Source: CAYMPH01 sp964529415
Lineage (GTDB): Bacteria > Spirochaetota > UBA4802 > UBA5550
Reading direction: 5' to 3'
Assembly: GCA_964529415.1 (NCBI GenBank)
Contig: CAZGWD010000008.1
Location: forward strand, 62,001 to 126,000
Length of the DNA: 64,000 nt
Shown here piece by piece: positions 23,149 through 31,670 of the stretch. Numbering within the stretch: the first letter of the stretch is position 1; each line of letters opens with the position of its first letter. A model generated the notes under the pieces. That model saw only the letters and a program-made list of their open reading frames with translations. It made no database searches and had not been told where the DNA came from. A program made the position numbers and the translations under genes.

Positions 23149-25533
23149 ATGAGTCTGCCAAAAGCCTATGCAGGTAAAATACTTTCTGTAGATTTATCCT
23201 CTGGAAAAATTGATTCAATCGGAACAGCCCGGTATGCGGATAAATTTATTGGAGGGCGCGGTACTGCAACTGCATTGTACTGGGACCTCACTCCGCCTGA
23301 AGCTGGCGCGCTTGATCCTGAAAACAGACTTATTATTTCAATGGGTCCTCTCGCTGGAATGCCGGGCGGTCTTGGCGGATCGCGCTGGGGAGTTTATTCC
23401 AAATCGCCTTTTCCGAGGGGGCGTTTCGGCAGGGATCATTTCTGCTACGGAAATTTAGGCGGAACATTCGGGTCCGAACTGAGATTTGCAGGATACGACG
23501 GTATGGTTATAAGCGGGAAGGCTTCACATCCTGTTACAATAGATATACAGGACAGTAATGTTGCCATTAACCCAGCAGGGGATCTGTGGGGAAGAACAAC
23601 TGTTGAAACAATGGAATCAATCAGGAAAAAATATGAACCGAGAACAAAGGTTATGTGCATCGGGCCTGCAGGCGAGAATATGGTTTCAATAGCTACAGTT
23701 TTTGCAGACGGAGATGCAAGCTGCAGCGGCGGTATGGGCGCGGTAGTCGGCTCTAAAAATCTGAAAGCTGTTTCTGTGAGAGGAACGAACCGCAAGGTAG
23801 AAGTTGGAAACCCGGAAGAGCTTAAAAATATCGAGCAGAAAATAAGAAATTTAAACAGGGGTAATGTTAAGGTCTGGGGGCTCGATTTCATGGAGCATGG
23901 GCCTAAAACTCACAAGTATCCCTGTTTCGGATGCATGGCAAACTGCCTGCGTGTGAAATATACAGCTGACAACGGCAAGAGTGGAAAATTCATGTGTCAG
24001 TCGCGGTTTTTTTATCTGAATCACGCGTGGGGTTACTATGGCGAGGATAATGATATTCCTTTTTTATCCAACCGTCTCTGTGATGAATATGGTATTGATA
24101 CCTGGGAGATTCAGGGCATTATTGAATGGCTGCTGCTGTGTCATGCTGCAGGTATTATTACAGAAAAAGAGAGCGGGCTTGATTTAACAAAAGTCGGGAG
24201 TTTTGAATTTATTGAAAATCTTGTTAAGATGACATCTTTGAAACAGGGCTATGGAGATTTTCTATCCGGAGGGGCTTTGCTTGCTTCAAAGAAGTCAGGT
24301 GGCAAAGCTCAGGAGCTATATACGAAGACTGATCCATATGATCCGCGTTATTGCACTGTGAATACCCTTCTTTTCCCGTTTGAAACTCGCGAACCGATTC
24401 AGCAGCTTCATGAAGCAGGGCTTGTTCTGTCGCAGTGGTCGAGCTGGGCAAAGGGAATTGAGGATGCGCACATTTCGAGCGAGGTAATTAAAAATATTGC
24501 AATACGGTTCTGGGGAAGCGGGAAGGCAGCAGATATGACAACACTTGAAGGCAAGGCCGGTGCTGCAAAAATAATTCAGGAGAGGCAGATTTCCAAGGAA
24601 TGCATTGGCGTGTGTGACTGGATGTTTCCTCTTATAGATATTCCAAACAGTGTTGATCACGTGGGTGACCCGACTTTTGAAAGCAGGATTCTATCTGCAA
24701 TGCTGGGGCGGGAATATTCCGAGCAGGATCTTTATAAAGTAGGGGAGCGCGTGTTTAATCTTCAAAGAGCGATTCTTCTCCGAGAGGGAGTAAACGCGCG
24801 CAAAGATGATTTCCTGCCTGATGAATGGCATGATAAGGCAATTGAAACTCATGTTGCTGATCCTGAATGTGTTGCGCCCGGACCCGGAGGAAAAATAATT
24901 TCACAGATAGGCAGAAAAGCAGACAGGCCGGAATTTCTGAAAATACGAGATGAGTTTTACAATCTAAGGGGATGGGATGTTCCATCCGGTTTTCAATCTA
25001 TTGAAAATCTTAAATCGCTTGGCCTGGAATATGTTGCTGAAGAATTATTTTCAAAGAAGCTTGCAGTAAAAAAATCGAGAGGCATATCTTTAACGGGATT
25101 TTTAATACATAAAATCAATTCTGTGATATCAAAATCAGGAAACCGCGGAAAAAAATCAAAATCTGCTTATGTAATAAAGGGTCAGAGCGTTAAAGGCGAA
25201 GAGATGATGAATATTCTTGCCAAGGAACAGGCTAAATACGGTATTGAAAAAATTAAGCATAATTTCAAGGGCTGGAATAAAACCATGCAGTATTATTTTA
25301 CGGATACGGGGGAATATTATATATTGAAATTTGTTAATGGGGAGGCTCTGACCCCTGAAAAAATATTTTCTCCTCTTCCAAAACCTGAAATCAGCTACGA
25401 AATGGATTCGCGCGTATTGAAAGCCATGTCTGCAGGCGAGATCAGCGGAGAGTTTGCATATCTGAAAAGGCTGTTAAAAATGAAAGCTCCGTTTACTGAT
25501 ATGATGAAGCTTCAATCGCTGAATAAGGTTTAG
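23149..25533 (+). CDS. Aldehyde:ferredoxin oxidoreductase family protein with C-terminal SCP2-like domain
   Basis: I chose ATG at 23149, with TGGAG about 8 bases upstream and a normal AOR N-terminus (KAYAGKILSVDLSSG). A TTG 36 bases earlier is the alternative. The AOR part spans about residues 1-620: YADKFIGGRG, GPAGENMVSIA, cluster cysteines Cys259, Cys262, Cys266 (CFGCMANC), and a late cysteine at 485 or 489 (CIGVCDW). Residues about 690-794 resemble an SCP2 sterol-carrier domain: a KFVNGEALTPEKIF strand block, ISYEMDSRVLKAMSAGEISG, then MKAPFTDMMKLQSL. SCP2 binds lipids and acyl chains, so a hydrophobic aldehyde or acid substrate is likely. The monocistronic look and the fusion are notable; the SCP2 call is pattern-based. 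Confidence 0.85.
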   Translation: MSLPKAYAGKILSVDLSSGKIDSIGTARYADKFIGGRGTATALYWDLTPPEAGALDPENRLIISMGPLAGMPGGLGGSRWGVYSKSPFPRGRFGRDHFCYGNLGGTFGSELRFAGYDGMVISGKASHPVTIDIQDSNVAINPAGDLWGRTTVETMESIRKKYEPRTKVMCIGPAGENMVSIATVFADGDASCSGGMGAVVGSKNLKAVSVRGTNRKVEVGNPEELKNIEQKIRNLNRGNVKVWGLDFMEHGPKTHKYPCFGCMANCLRVKYTADNGKSGKFMCQSRFFYLNHAWGYYGEDNDIPFLSNRLCDEYGIDTWEIQGIIEWLLLCHAAGIITEKESGLDLTKVGSFEFIENLVKMTSLKQGYGDFLSGGALLASKKSGGKAQELYTKTDPYDPRYCTVNTLLFPFETREPIQQLHEAGLVLSQWSSWAKGIEDAHISSEVIKNIAIRFWGSGKAADMTTLEGKAGAAKIIQERQISKECIGVCDWMFPLIDIPNSVDHVGDPTFESRILSAMLGREYSEQDLYKVGERVFNLQRAILLREGVNARKDDFLPDEWHDKAIETHVADPECVAPGPGGKIISQIGRKADRPEFLKIRDEFYNLRGWDVPSGFQSIENLKSLGLEYVAEELFSKKLAVKKSRGISLTGFLIHKINSVISKSGNRGKKSKSAYVIKGQSVKGEEMMNILAKEQAKYGIEKIKHNFKGWNKTMQYYFTDTGEYYILKFVNGEALTPEKIFSPLPKPEISYEMDSRVLKAMSAGEISGEFAYLKRLLKMKAPFTDMMKLQSLNKV

Positions 25534-25561
25534 GAGAGCATTTTAAGAAATTTCCTTTTCA

Positions 25562-25606
25562 ACCCCCTCTGCCCTGCGGGCATCTCCCCCTTGGTAAGGG
25601 GGAGAA
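25562..25606 (+). repeat. GC-rich dispersed repeat, copy 1
   Basis: About 40 of 45 bases match 28949-28994. It contains a small GCCCTGCGGGC hairpin and a larger CTCCCCCTT/AAGGGGGAG hairpin. It begins 28 bp after the AOR-SCP2 stop codon. The hairpin could end transcription, but no T-run follows directly. Confidence 0.7.
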
Positions 25607-25923
25607 TTATTTAATGAAATCCTTATTAGTTTTTTTTAGAACATAATAATGCCAGCCAGAATTTATAAGTTTAAAAAAACAGCATTTTTTCCTGGCTCGG
25701 CCAACTTAAAAATCAGATTCATACAAAAAATCTGTAGAAGTGTTGAGTAGTGTTTATGTGAGATGAGTAAAAATTCTAAACGAGCCGGTGCTTTCAAATC
25801 CGGCGTGATAGAGGTTGTTTTTGAACAGCATTTAGAAAATTTTTTGTAAAAAAAAATGAAAGTTTATTCAGTTTAAGTCACTTAGCCCCGCGGCAATGTT
25901 ATCTGATCAAATCTAAAAAATAA

Positions 25924-26044
25924 GCGGGCTGGCGACCCACAGGATGTGGGAAGTGTCTTCGGAGACATGGATGTCGAGAGGAGACCTTTCGGGTGGATGT
26001 CTCGAAGGAGGGTTGCTTTTCCGCCTTAAAAGCAACCCTTCTTT
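25924..26044 (+). other. Multi-hairpin structured element
   Basis: Four consecutive stem-loops fit in 121 bases: CCCAC/GTGGG (25936-25950); GTGTCT-TCGG-AGACAT (25953-25968); CGAGA/TCTCG (25975-26004) enclosing an ACC-TTTC-GGGT loop; and a 16-bp stem (26005-26020 with 26028-26043) around GGGTTGCTTTT/AAAAGCAACCC. The GC content is far above its surroundings. It may be a structured RNA leader for the gene at 26128 or a palindromic mobile repeat; I cannot decide between them. Confidence 0.6.
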
Positions 26045-26127
26045 GAGAATGTTCTTACACAACACATCTGATGTGAAAGTTTTTATAAAATTCTTGACTA
26101 AGAATATAATATTATTAAAATTAAGGA

Positions 26128-26481
26128 TTGGTAAAGAAAGTGACAAAATCCACTGCGAAATCCCCAACTTTTGATGAGTATAAGTCTATCAAGGATGAAA
26201 TAATCAGCATAAGTGAACACCGGTATGAGAATTTATTGAACCGTAAGTTTGATGAATTCAGGAAGAGTTTTAAAAAAGAACTTATGGATGAACTTAATCC
26301 GAGGTTTGATGCTATTGATGTGAGATTTGGTGCGATTGATTCGAAATTTGACGCAATGGACTCAAAATTTGATTCAATGAATTCCAGATTCAGCATTATC
26401 ACTTGGTCTATCTGGTCACTTCCGATTTTTATGACAGTAATCTTAGCTGTATTCACACTGCTGATTAAAAAATTCATTTAA
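26128..26481 (+). CDS. Bdr-like coiled-coil repeat protein with C-terminal membrane anchor
   Basis: The 117-residue protein begins at TTG after an AAGGA ribosome binding site. A charged helical N-terminus leads to about five near-identical seven-residue units (about 63-90), of the form RFDAID, RFGAID, KFDAMD, KFDSMN. One transmembrane helix follows (about 93-113), with a basic end KKFI. The layout resembles Bdr proteins of Borrelia and related short tail-anchored coiled coils (DUF1640-like). The repeats would form a trimeric or dimeric stalk on the cytoplasmic side. The function is unknown. The structured element lies directly upstream. Confidence 0.65.
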   Translation: MVKKVTKSTAKSPTFDEYKSIKDEIISISEHRYENLLNRKFDEFRKSFKKELMDELNPRFDAIDVRFGAIDSKFDAMDSKFDSMNSRFSIITWSIWSLPIFMTVILAVFTLLIKKFI

Positions 26482-26591
26482 CTTCAGCAGACAATCTCCT
26501 GTGCATCCATGCAAAATACTTATTGACTATTGAAAATATTAATATCAAACTGAAAAAATATTTCATGTAATGCTTGTTTGCGGAGGATGTC

Positions 26592-28259
26592 ATGGATCGA
26601 CCCTGGACGAAATATTACGACAAGTCTGTGCCGGAAAATTTAATATATCCAGAAACTACTCTTGACCGCTTATTCATGAATACTGTTTCAAAACATCCCC
26701 AATGGATTGCATGCACCTATAATGATGAAGATATAACATACAAACAGCTTAACGGGCGTGTTAACCGTTTTGCCCGCGGATTGATATCACTTGGAGTTAA
26801 AAAGGGCGATCATGTTGCATTGATGCTGCCTACATCGCCTGTATATCCGATTGCAGCAGAGGCGGTACACAAGCTGGGCGCTGTTATTGTAAATATCGGT
26901 GTTATGATAAAGGGTAATGATTTTGCTGCAATTTTCCGCGCTTCAGGAGCAAAGATTCTTTTTACGCTCGATATTTTTCTGCAGAACATACATCTATCTC
27001 TTGCCGATGCAGGGGTTGAGCAGCTGATTCTGCATTCAGTTTTCGGACTTGAGAAAAAACTTCTGCCGCTTCAGGTGGATTTTATTTATATGGAAAAACT
27101 CAGTGCATCTCAATCTTCAGATGAAATTCTTTCCGCATCCGAACCGGATGGCCTTGCGCTGCTGCAGATGACAAGCGGAACAAGCGGCAGGCCAAAGGCT
27201 GTGATGATTACACATAGGAATATTGTTTCAAATCTATGCCAGATCGAGGCTATGCGGCCTAATATGTCATCTGGTAACGGAGCTGTAATCTGCATGCTTC
27301 CATTTTTTCACGTTTTCGGATTTGCAGTATGTTTTCAGCTGTCTATTTTTCGCGGCTACAGGATGATCCTTGTTCCCCGGTTTGATCCTTTTGCAGTACT
27401 TCCGATTATCGCAATGCTCGAAAAGTACAGGCCTGTATCATTGCCTGCTGTACCAAGTCTCTGGGGCGTTCTCACCAGACATCTGGAGGATGCGCCAGGC
27501 CGGGTTGAACTGTTTTCAAGTATTGAAATTCCCACAAGCGGCGGAGCATACATTTTACCGGCTGTGAAGGAACGTTTTTTTCAGATTACAGGAAAGCGTA
27601 TACATGAAGCATACGGGTTATCCGAAGCATCGTCCACAACACATATGACACCATTGAATGTGATTAGCCCTCCGGGATCCATAGGCATTCCTATTCCAGG
27701 TACTGAAGCGAAAATTACAGATATTGATGATCCGGAAAAAACACTTGATCCGGGTATGAACGGTGAACTTGCAATGCGCGGTCCGCAGATTATGAAAGGA
27801 TACTGGAACATGCCTGAAGAAACTGAATCAACTGCACGCCTTATAAACGGATGGCTTTATACCGGAGATATTGCCCGAATGGATGAGAACGGGTTTTTTT
27901 ATATAGTAGACCGCAAGGATGATATGATAATAATCAGCGGATTCAATGTATATCCAAGCGAGATTGAGGCTGTATTGAAAGCGCATCCAGGTGTTTCAGA
28001 TGCAGTTGTAATTGGAGTGAAAGATGCTGCCCGGGGCCAGTATATTGAAGCAAGGGTAGTTCTGCTTGAAGGCGATTCCACAATTCAATCTGAACTTCTT
28101 GAACATTGCAGAAAAAATCTGGCTGATTATAAGATTCCAAGACGCATTCTGATTGTTAAAGAAATCCCAAAATCCCCTGTTGGCAAACCGCTAAGGCGGG
28201 AGTTGAGAAATCAGACTGAGAAACACTCAACCCCCCCATCCCCCGGAGGGGGCGAGTAG
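26592..28259 (+). CDS. AMP-dependent acyl-CoA synthetase/ligase
   Basis: I chose ATG at 26592 because GGAGG lies 5 bases upstream; an upstream TTG only adds six residues. The 555-residue protein has the adenylation motifs LLQMTSGTSGRPKAVM (P-loop), YGLSEASSTTHMTP, WLYTGDIARMDENGF and the C-terminal hinge and lysine region VDRKDDMIIISGFNVYPSEIE, with PKSPVGKPLRRELR containing the catalytic Lys. It activates a carboxylic acid, probably a medium- or long-chain fatty acid, to acyl-CoA using ATP. The last about 16 residues (KHSTPPSPGGGE) come from a GC-rich repeat-like sequence and are unlikely to be native. Confidence 0.93.
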   Translation: MDRPWTKYYDKSVPENLIYPETTLDRLFMNTVSKHPQWIACTYNDEDITYKQLNGRVNRFARGLISLGVKKGDHVALMLPTSPVYPIAAEAVHKLGAVIVNIGVMIKGNDFAAIFRASGAKILFTLDIFLQNIHLSLADAGVEQLILHSVFGLEKKLLPLQVDFIYMEKLSASQSSDEILSASEPDGLALLQMTSGTSGRPKAVMITHRNIVSNLCQIEAMRPNMSSGNGAVICMLPFFHVFGFAVCFQLSIFRGYRMILVPRFDPFAVLPIIAMLEKYRPVSLPAVPSLWGVLTRHLEDAPGRVELFSSIEIPTSGGAYILPAVKERFFQITGKRIHEAYGLSEASSTTHMTPLNVISPPGSIGIPIPGTEAKITDIDDPEKTLDPGMNGELAMRGPQIMKGYWNMPEETESTARLINGWLYTGDIARMDENGFFYIVDRKDDMIIISGFNVYPSEIEAVLKAHPGVSDAVVIGVKDAARGQYIEARVVLLEGDSTIQSELLEHCRKNLADYKIPRRILIVKEIPKSPVGKPLRRELRNQTEKHSTPPSPGGGE

Positions 28260-28334
28260 AAGGTAAATTTTAGAATCCTCATCCCTCGCTCCCTATTCCC
28301 AAAGGGCGAATGGAAATATAGAGACTTTTTTTAC

Positions 28335-28400
28335 TATAAAAAGCCCTCTCACGTTTTCTGGGAGAGGGTGCTACAGAAGTCGCGGTGAGGGCTTTTTATA
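28335..28400. repeat. Imperfect palindrome between acyl-CoA synthetase and Spy-like gene
   Basis: TATAAAAAGCCCTCTCACG (28335-28353) pairs with CGGTGAGGGCTTTTTATA (28383-28400), with an extra GAGAGGGT inside. It resembles dispersed palindromes rather than a single-purpose terminator. In either direction the stem is followed by a few T or A bases, so it could end transcription after the synthetase gene. Confidence 0.55.
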
Positions 28401-28406
28401 AAATTT

Positions 28407-28431
28407 GAATTGTTGCAAATTGAAACAATTC
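28407..28431 (+). promoter_or_regulatory. Candidate operator: perfect 8-bp inverted repeat
   Basis: GAATTGTT (28407-28414) and AACAATTC (28424-28431) are exact inverted repeats with a 9-base spacer, about 75 bases before the Spy-like start. The position fits a binding site for the OmpR-type regulator encoded downstream, but such regulators usually prefer direct repeats, so another factor is possible. Confidence 0.4.
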
Positions 28432-28503
28432 TGAAATAAAAATGAAATCGGGCTGTTTTATATTTCTTTCATAAATTAAATAAAATTATGGAGGATTAAT
28501 ATC

Positions 28504-28950
28504 ATGAGTAAATGTAAAATAGCATTGATTGCAGTTGGAGCAATATTCGGCATTGGACTTGCAGTATTTTTCGGAGGAAGGGCGTACTTTTTAAGTCTGT
28601 CACCTGAAGAAAAAGCTGAAAAATTCGCGAATCGTGTTGCCTGCAGCTTAAGCATGACAGATGATCAGAAAGGGAAATTTAAAGGCATTGTTGCATCTGT
28701 TGTTGAAAAGACAAAGCCGTACCGTAAAGAGCATCTTGATATGAAGAATGATATTGTTTCAATTATCAGAAGCGAATCATTTGATAAAAAGAAAGTTGAA
28801 GCTCTTACTGATAAAAGAATAAGGGATATGCAGGAACTTCGTCCGTTTATGATTGATAAAGTTGCAGAAGTTCATGCAATCCTAACACCTGAGCAGAGAG
28901 AAAAAGTAGCAAAATTTATTGAAAAGCATCACAGACATTTTGCGAAATAA
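28504..28950 (+). CDS. Spy/CpxP-like periplasmic protein
   Basis: The 148-residue protein has an N-terminal hydrophobic segment (about 5-28) that is either a signal peptide or an anchor. An all-helical part follows with LSMTDDQKGKF and the typical LTPEQREKVAKFIEKHH (LTxxQ motif). Spy-like proteins form a cradle-shaped dimer that acts as an ATP-independent chaperone or senses envelope stress; the His-rich end HHRHF suggests metal binding. GGAGG precedes ATG. The downstream DUF4405 gene, regulator and kinase make a CpxP-CpxRA-like arrangement. A repeat begins at its stop codon. Confidence 0.82.
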   Translation: MSKCKIALIAVGAIFGIGLAVFFGGRAYFLSLSPEEKAEKFANRVACSLSMTDDQKGKFKGIVASVVEKTKPYRKEHLDMKNDIVSIIRSESFDKKKVEALTDKRIRDMQELRPFMIDKVAEVHAILTPEQREKVAKFIEKHHRHFAK

Positions 28951-28994
28951 CCCCTTCTGCCCTTTGGGCATCTCCCCCTTAGTAAGGGGGAGAT
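28949..28994 (+). repeat. GC-rich dispersed repeat, copy 2
   Basis: Second copy of 25562-25606. The TAA stop of the Spy-like gene is part of its left boundary (AATAACCCCTTC). It contains the CTCCCCCTT/AAGGGGGAG stem and could weaken read-through into the DUF4405 gene. Confidence 0.7.
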
Positions 28995-29085
28995 TAGTCT
29001 TGGGAAATGTTATTGAGTTAAAAAAAATTGGTGATTTGGAGTTATGAATTATAACCCTGAAAATTTTATTTATTAGGGGAAATCT

Positions 29086-29595
29086 ATGTTAGATAAAAAG
29101 AAGTTAATAAACTATATATTGGACATATCAATTCTTGTTGCATTCTCACTATTAATGATTAATGGAATTTTAATGCAGGTAATTTATCACATGAATCACA
29201 ATGATCCGAATTATGTTTTTTTGTGGTTTAATAAAAATGGCTGGTTACTTTCCCATAAAATTTTAAGTGTATCAGTATTTGCAGGTATTACAATTCATGT
29301 CTTTTTACATTTTAACTGGATAAAAGATGTATTTTTAAATAAAAGACTGCTCAGTAAAAATTTCAAAAACAAGTCGCTTGCTTTCCTTTTTATTGTTTTT
29401 TATTTTTCAGGAATATTATCATTTGTTTCATGGTTTGCCAATAACCAGATCACAGGATATAATTATGAATTACGCCATTTCATACTTGAAATTCATGATA
29501 AGATTACAATATTATTGATAATATTATTTGCTTTTCATTTTATTAATAAATTAAAATGGCTATTGAATACTTCAAAACAATTTTTTATCAAATGA
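29086..29595 (+). CDS. DUF4405-like four-helix membrane protein (cytochrome b561-like)
   Basis: The 169-residue protein has four transmembrane helices (about 10-32, 55-77, 94-116, 131-155). Histidines fall in or near them: LSHKILSV, ITIHVFLHF, RHFILEIHDK and FAFHFINK. This pattern fits DUF4405 proteins, thought to bind b-type heme and to pass electrons across the inner membrane. GGGGAAATCT before ATG is an acceptable ribosome binding site. It lies between the Spy-like gene and the regulator, so it may be a stress-linked redox component or a sensor part. Heme binding is inferred from the paired histidines. Confidence 0.75.
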   Translation: MLDKKKLINYILDISILVAFSLLMINGILMQVIYHMNHNDPNYVFLWFNKNGWLLSHKILSVSVFAGITIHVFLHFNWIKDVFLNKRLLSKNFKNKSLAFLFIVFYFSGILSFVSWFANNQITGYNYELRHFILEIHDKITILLIILFAFHFINKLKWLLNTSKQFFIK

Positions 29596-29611
29596 AAGCT
29601 AAATGTGATAC

Positions 29612-29640
29612 AAAGGCCTCTTAATCCCAGAAGAGGCTTT
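29612..29640 (+). terminator. Hairpin between DUF4405 gene and response regulator
   Basis: AAAGGCCTCTT and AAGAGGCTTT form a 10-bp stem around AATCCCAG. No long T-run follows, so it may be a weak terminator or attenuator that sets the ratio of the stress proteins to the signalling genes. Confidence 0.45.
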
Positions 29641-29677
29641 AACTAAAAGGTATTCAGGAAGGATTTTAGAAACTGGT

Positions 29678-30370
29678 ATGAAAAAAAATGTTTTGATCAT
29701 AGATGACGACAAACGTTTAACCGATCTTCTCGTTGAGTATCTGACACCTCACGGGTGGCGTGTTGAAGTGTCGCATAATCCTCTGGATGCGCTTGATGAA
29801 CTTGAGGAGGATCTGCCTGATATTATAATACTCGATGTAATGCTTCCTGATATTGACGGATTCGAAACCTGCCGCCGCATCCGCGCAAAATTCACAGTGC
29901 CTATTCTTATGCTCACTGCAAGAGGCGATGTAATGGATCGTGTTGTGGGGCTTGAGCTCGGCGCGGATGATTACCTGTCAAAGCCTTTTGAGCCGAGAGA
30001 ACTGATCGCAAGAATGCAGTCAATTTTAAGAAGAACGGGGCAGGGCAGCGAAGCTGGTAACGCAAAACTCACTTTCGGAGATCTTGATGTGGATGCAGCT
30101 GCCAGGCGCGTATCTGTAAAAGGCAAATCACTTGATCTTACATTTATGGAATTTGAACTTCTGAATCTGCTTGTCCGCAATGCCGGAATGGTGCTTGACC
30201 GTGACCGCATTGTGGAACTTCTCAAGGGATTTGATGATGATTCATTCGACAGGTCAATTGATGTCATGATAAGCCGGATCAGAACCAAGCTCGGAGATGA
30301 TCCGCGCTCTCCGCGTTTTATTGAAACTGTAAGAAGCATCGGATACAGATTTATCACAGGAAAAAGGTGA
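29678..30370 (+). CDS. OmpR/PhoB-family response regulator
   Basis: The 230-residue protein has a receiver domain (1-120) with acidic pair DDD at 10-12, phosphoacceptor Asp in IILDVMLPDIDG, LTARG and the LSKPF lysine. A winged-helix DNA-binding domain follows (about 135-228; FMEFELLNLLVRNAG, then SIDVMISRIRTKLGDDP and FIETVRSIGYRF). It is 3 bp ahead of its sensor kinase. In the neighbourhood of a Spy-like protein it resembles CpxR/RstA; the likely target is its own upstream region. All key residues are present. Confidence 0.95.
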   Translation: MKKNVLIIDDDKRLTDLLVEYLTPHGWRVEVSHNPLDALDELEEDLPDIIILDVMLPDIDGFETCRRIRAKFTVPILMLTARGDVMDRVVGLELGADDYLSKPFEPRELIARMQSILRRTGQGSEAGNAKLTFGDLDVDAAARRVSVKGKSLDLTFMEFELLNLLVRNAGMVLDRDRIVELLKGFDDDSFDRSIDVMISRIRTKLGDDPRSPRFIETVRSIGYRFITGKR

Positions 30371-30373
30371 TAT

Positions 30374-31654
30374 ATGATCAGGTTCCGTATTCCATTAGCT
30401 ATACGCATTGCACTTCTGATAATATTCCTCGGTGTTTTTATTAATATAGTGGTATTGGCCGGATTTCAGATAGCAGCAAGGGATCGCGCGCACGATTTGG
30501 CCCAGAGGAATATTGAAGCCTACAGCAATTATCTTATAAGCGAAGTCGGTAATCCGCCTGATATTTCAAGAGTTAAAACAATAGCTGACAATAGAATGCT
30601 CGCTATTGCAATAATTGGAAATGGAATCAATCTGTTTTATCCTCAAGAAAATTTTTCCAAGATAAATATTGACCGGATTAAAAGCAAAGAGGGTGTTCAC
30701 TGGTCAAGAGGGCTCTTTACATATACAGGCTATAGAAACGGCTACACATATATTATTATGATTAGGAACAAGCCGCTACATCAGGAAAATTTTCATGGTA
30801 TAGTTGTTGTTATACTCGTGTCGCTTGTTTTTATAGCAGCTTATTTTATTATAAGACGCATGCTCATCCCGCTTAAAGATCTTACAGGCGGAGTAGAAGC
30901 CATGGGTCAGGGAAATTTTTCGTATCAGGTGCCTGTACGTAGCAACGATGAATTCGGCGATCTCGCTAAAACATTTAATTCCATGAATGACCGTATAGGA
31001 ACTATGCTTCGTTTAAAGGAGCAGCTTCTTGTTGATGTGAGCCACGAACTGCGCTCTCCGCTCGCACGCATTAAGGTCGCACTTGAACTTCCGGACAATG
31101 ACAAACTTCGCAAAAATCTCCGCGTTGATGTTGACGAGATGCAGCTTATCACGCATGAAATTCTCGAAGCATACAGACTTGGAAATTTAAAAGATGACTT
31201 CGAATCAATTGATCCGGTTTCAGTTGTAAAAACTGCTGCTGAAGATTTTGCATTAAACGGAAGGTCTCTGCTGATCTATGAAAACAGTAAAGTGCCGGCA
31301 GTCCTGGGCAGTTTATTTCTGATTAAACGCATGCTCATTAACATTATTGAAAATGCATTTAAATATTCGAAAGAGGAAGATGGTCCTGTTACTGTTGATA
31401 TTAATTCTGAAAATAAAACTGTTATAATAAAAATTACGGATCATGGAACCGGCATTGATGCGAAACACATTCCATTTGTTTTTGATCCGTTTTATCGCGT
31501 GGATCCTTCGCGTGACCGAAATTCCGGCGGATACGGCCTTGGGCTTTATCTGTGTAAAAGAATAATGGAACAGCATGGCGGTACAATAAGCATGCAGAGC
31601 AGTCAGGGAAAAGGAACCTCAGTTCTGTGTTCTTTCCCCGCTGCTTTGCATTAA
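30374..31654 (+). CDS. Sensor histidine kinase with HAMP domain
   Basis: The 426-residue protein has a transmembrane helix (about 10-32), a short periplasmic domain of about 105 residues and a second helix (about 138-160). HAMP (about 162-214), HisKA with DVSHELRSPLARIKVALE, and HATPase with ENAFKYS, DHGTGIDAKHIPFVFDPFYR and GGYGLGLYLCKRI follow. It would sense an envelope signal and phosphorylate the adjacent regulator. The compact periplasmic sensor and the Spy-like gene upstream recall CpxA. Start ATG lies 3 bp after the regulator stop. Confidence 0.94.
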   Translation: MIRFRIPLAIRIALLIIFLGVFINIVVLAGFQIAARDRAHDLAQRNIEAYSNYLISEVGNPPDISRVKTIADNRMLAIAIIGNGINLFYPQENFSKINIDRIKSKEGVHWSRGLFTYTGYRNGYTYIIMIRNKPLHQENFHGIVVVILVSLVFIAAYFIIRRMLIPLKDLTGGVEAMGQGNFSYQVPVRSNDEFGDLAKTFNSMNDRIGTMLRLKEQLLVDVSHELRSPLARIKVALELPDNDKLRKNLRVDVDEMQLITHEILEAYRLGNLKDDFESIDPVSVVKTAAEDFALNGRSLLIYENSKVPAVLGSLFLIKRMLINIIENAFKYSKEEDGPVTVDINSENKTVIIKITDHGTGIDAKHIPFVFDPFYRVDPSRDRNSGGYGLGLYLCKRIMEQHGGTISMQSSQGKGTSVLCSFPAALH

Positions 31655-31670
31655 ATAGATTCGTTTTCTA

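Larger units (their letters stand above)
25534..26127. other. 594-bp region without a confirmed gene
   Basis: It contains a GC-rich repeat copy (25562-25606), an AT-rich stretch, a possible 28-codon ORF at 25763-25849 (MSKNSKRAGAFKSG at its start, no clear ribosome binding site), and the multi-hairpin element at 25924-26044. Two overlapping short ORFs on opposite strands across the hairpins look like by-products of palindromic sequence. Confidence 0.6.

Noticed and set aside
23445..23891. 148-codon minus-strand frame
   Set aside because: Antisense to the AOR-SCP2 gene, no supporting signal.
25913..26174. Overlapping 84- and 76-codon frames on both strands across the hairpin element
   Set aside because: Palindromic DNA creates paired frames; no ribosome binding site or conserved protein pattern is seen.
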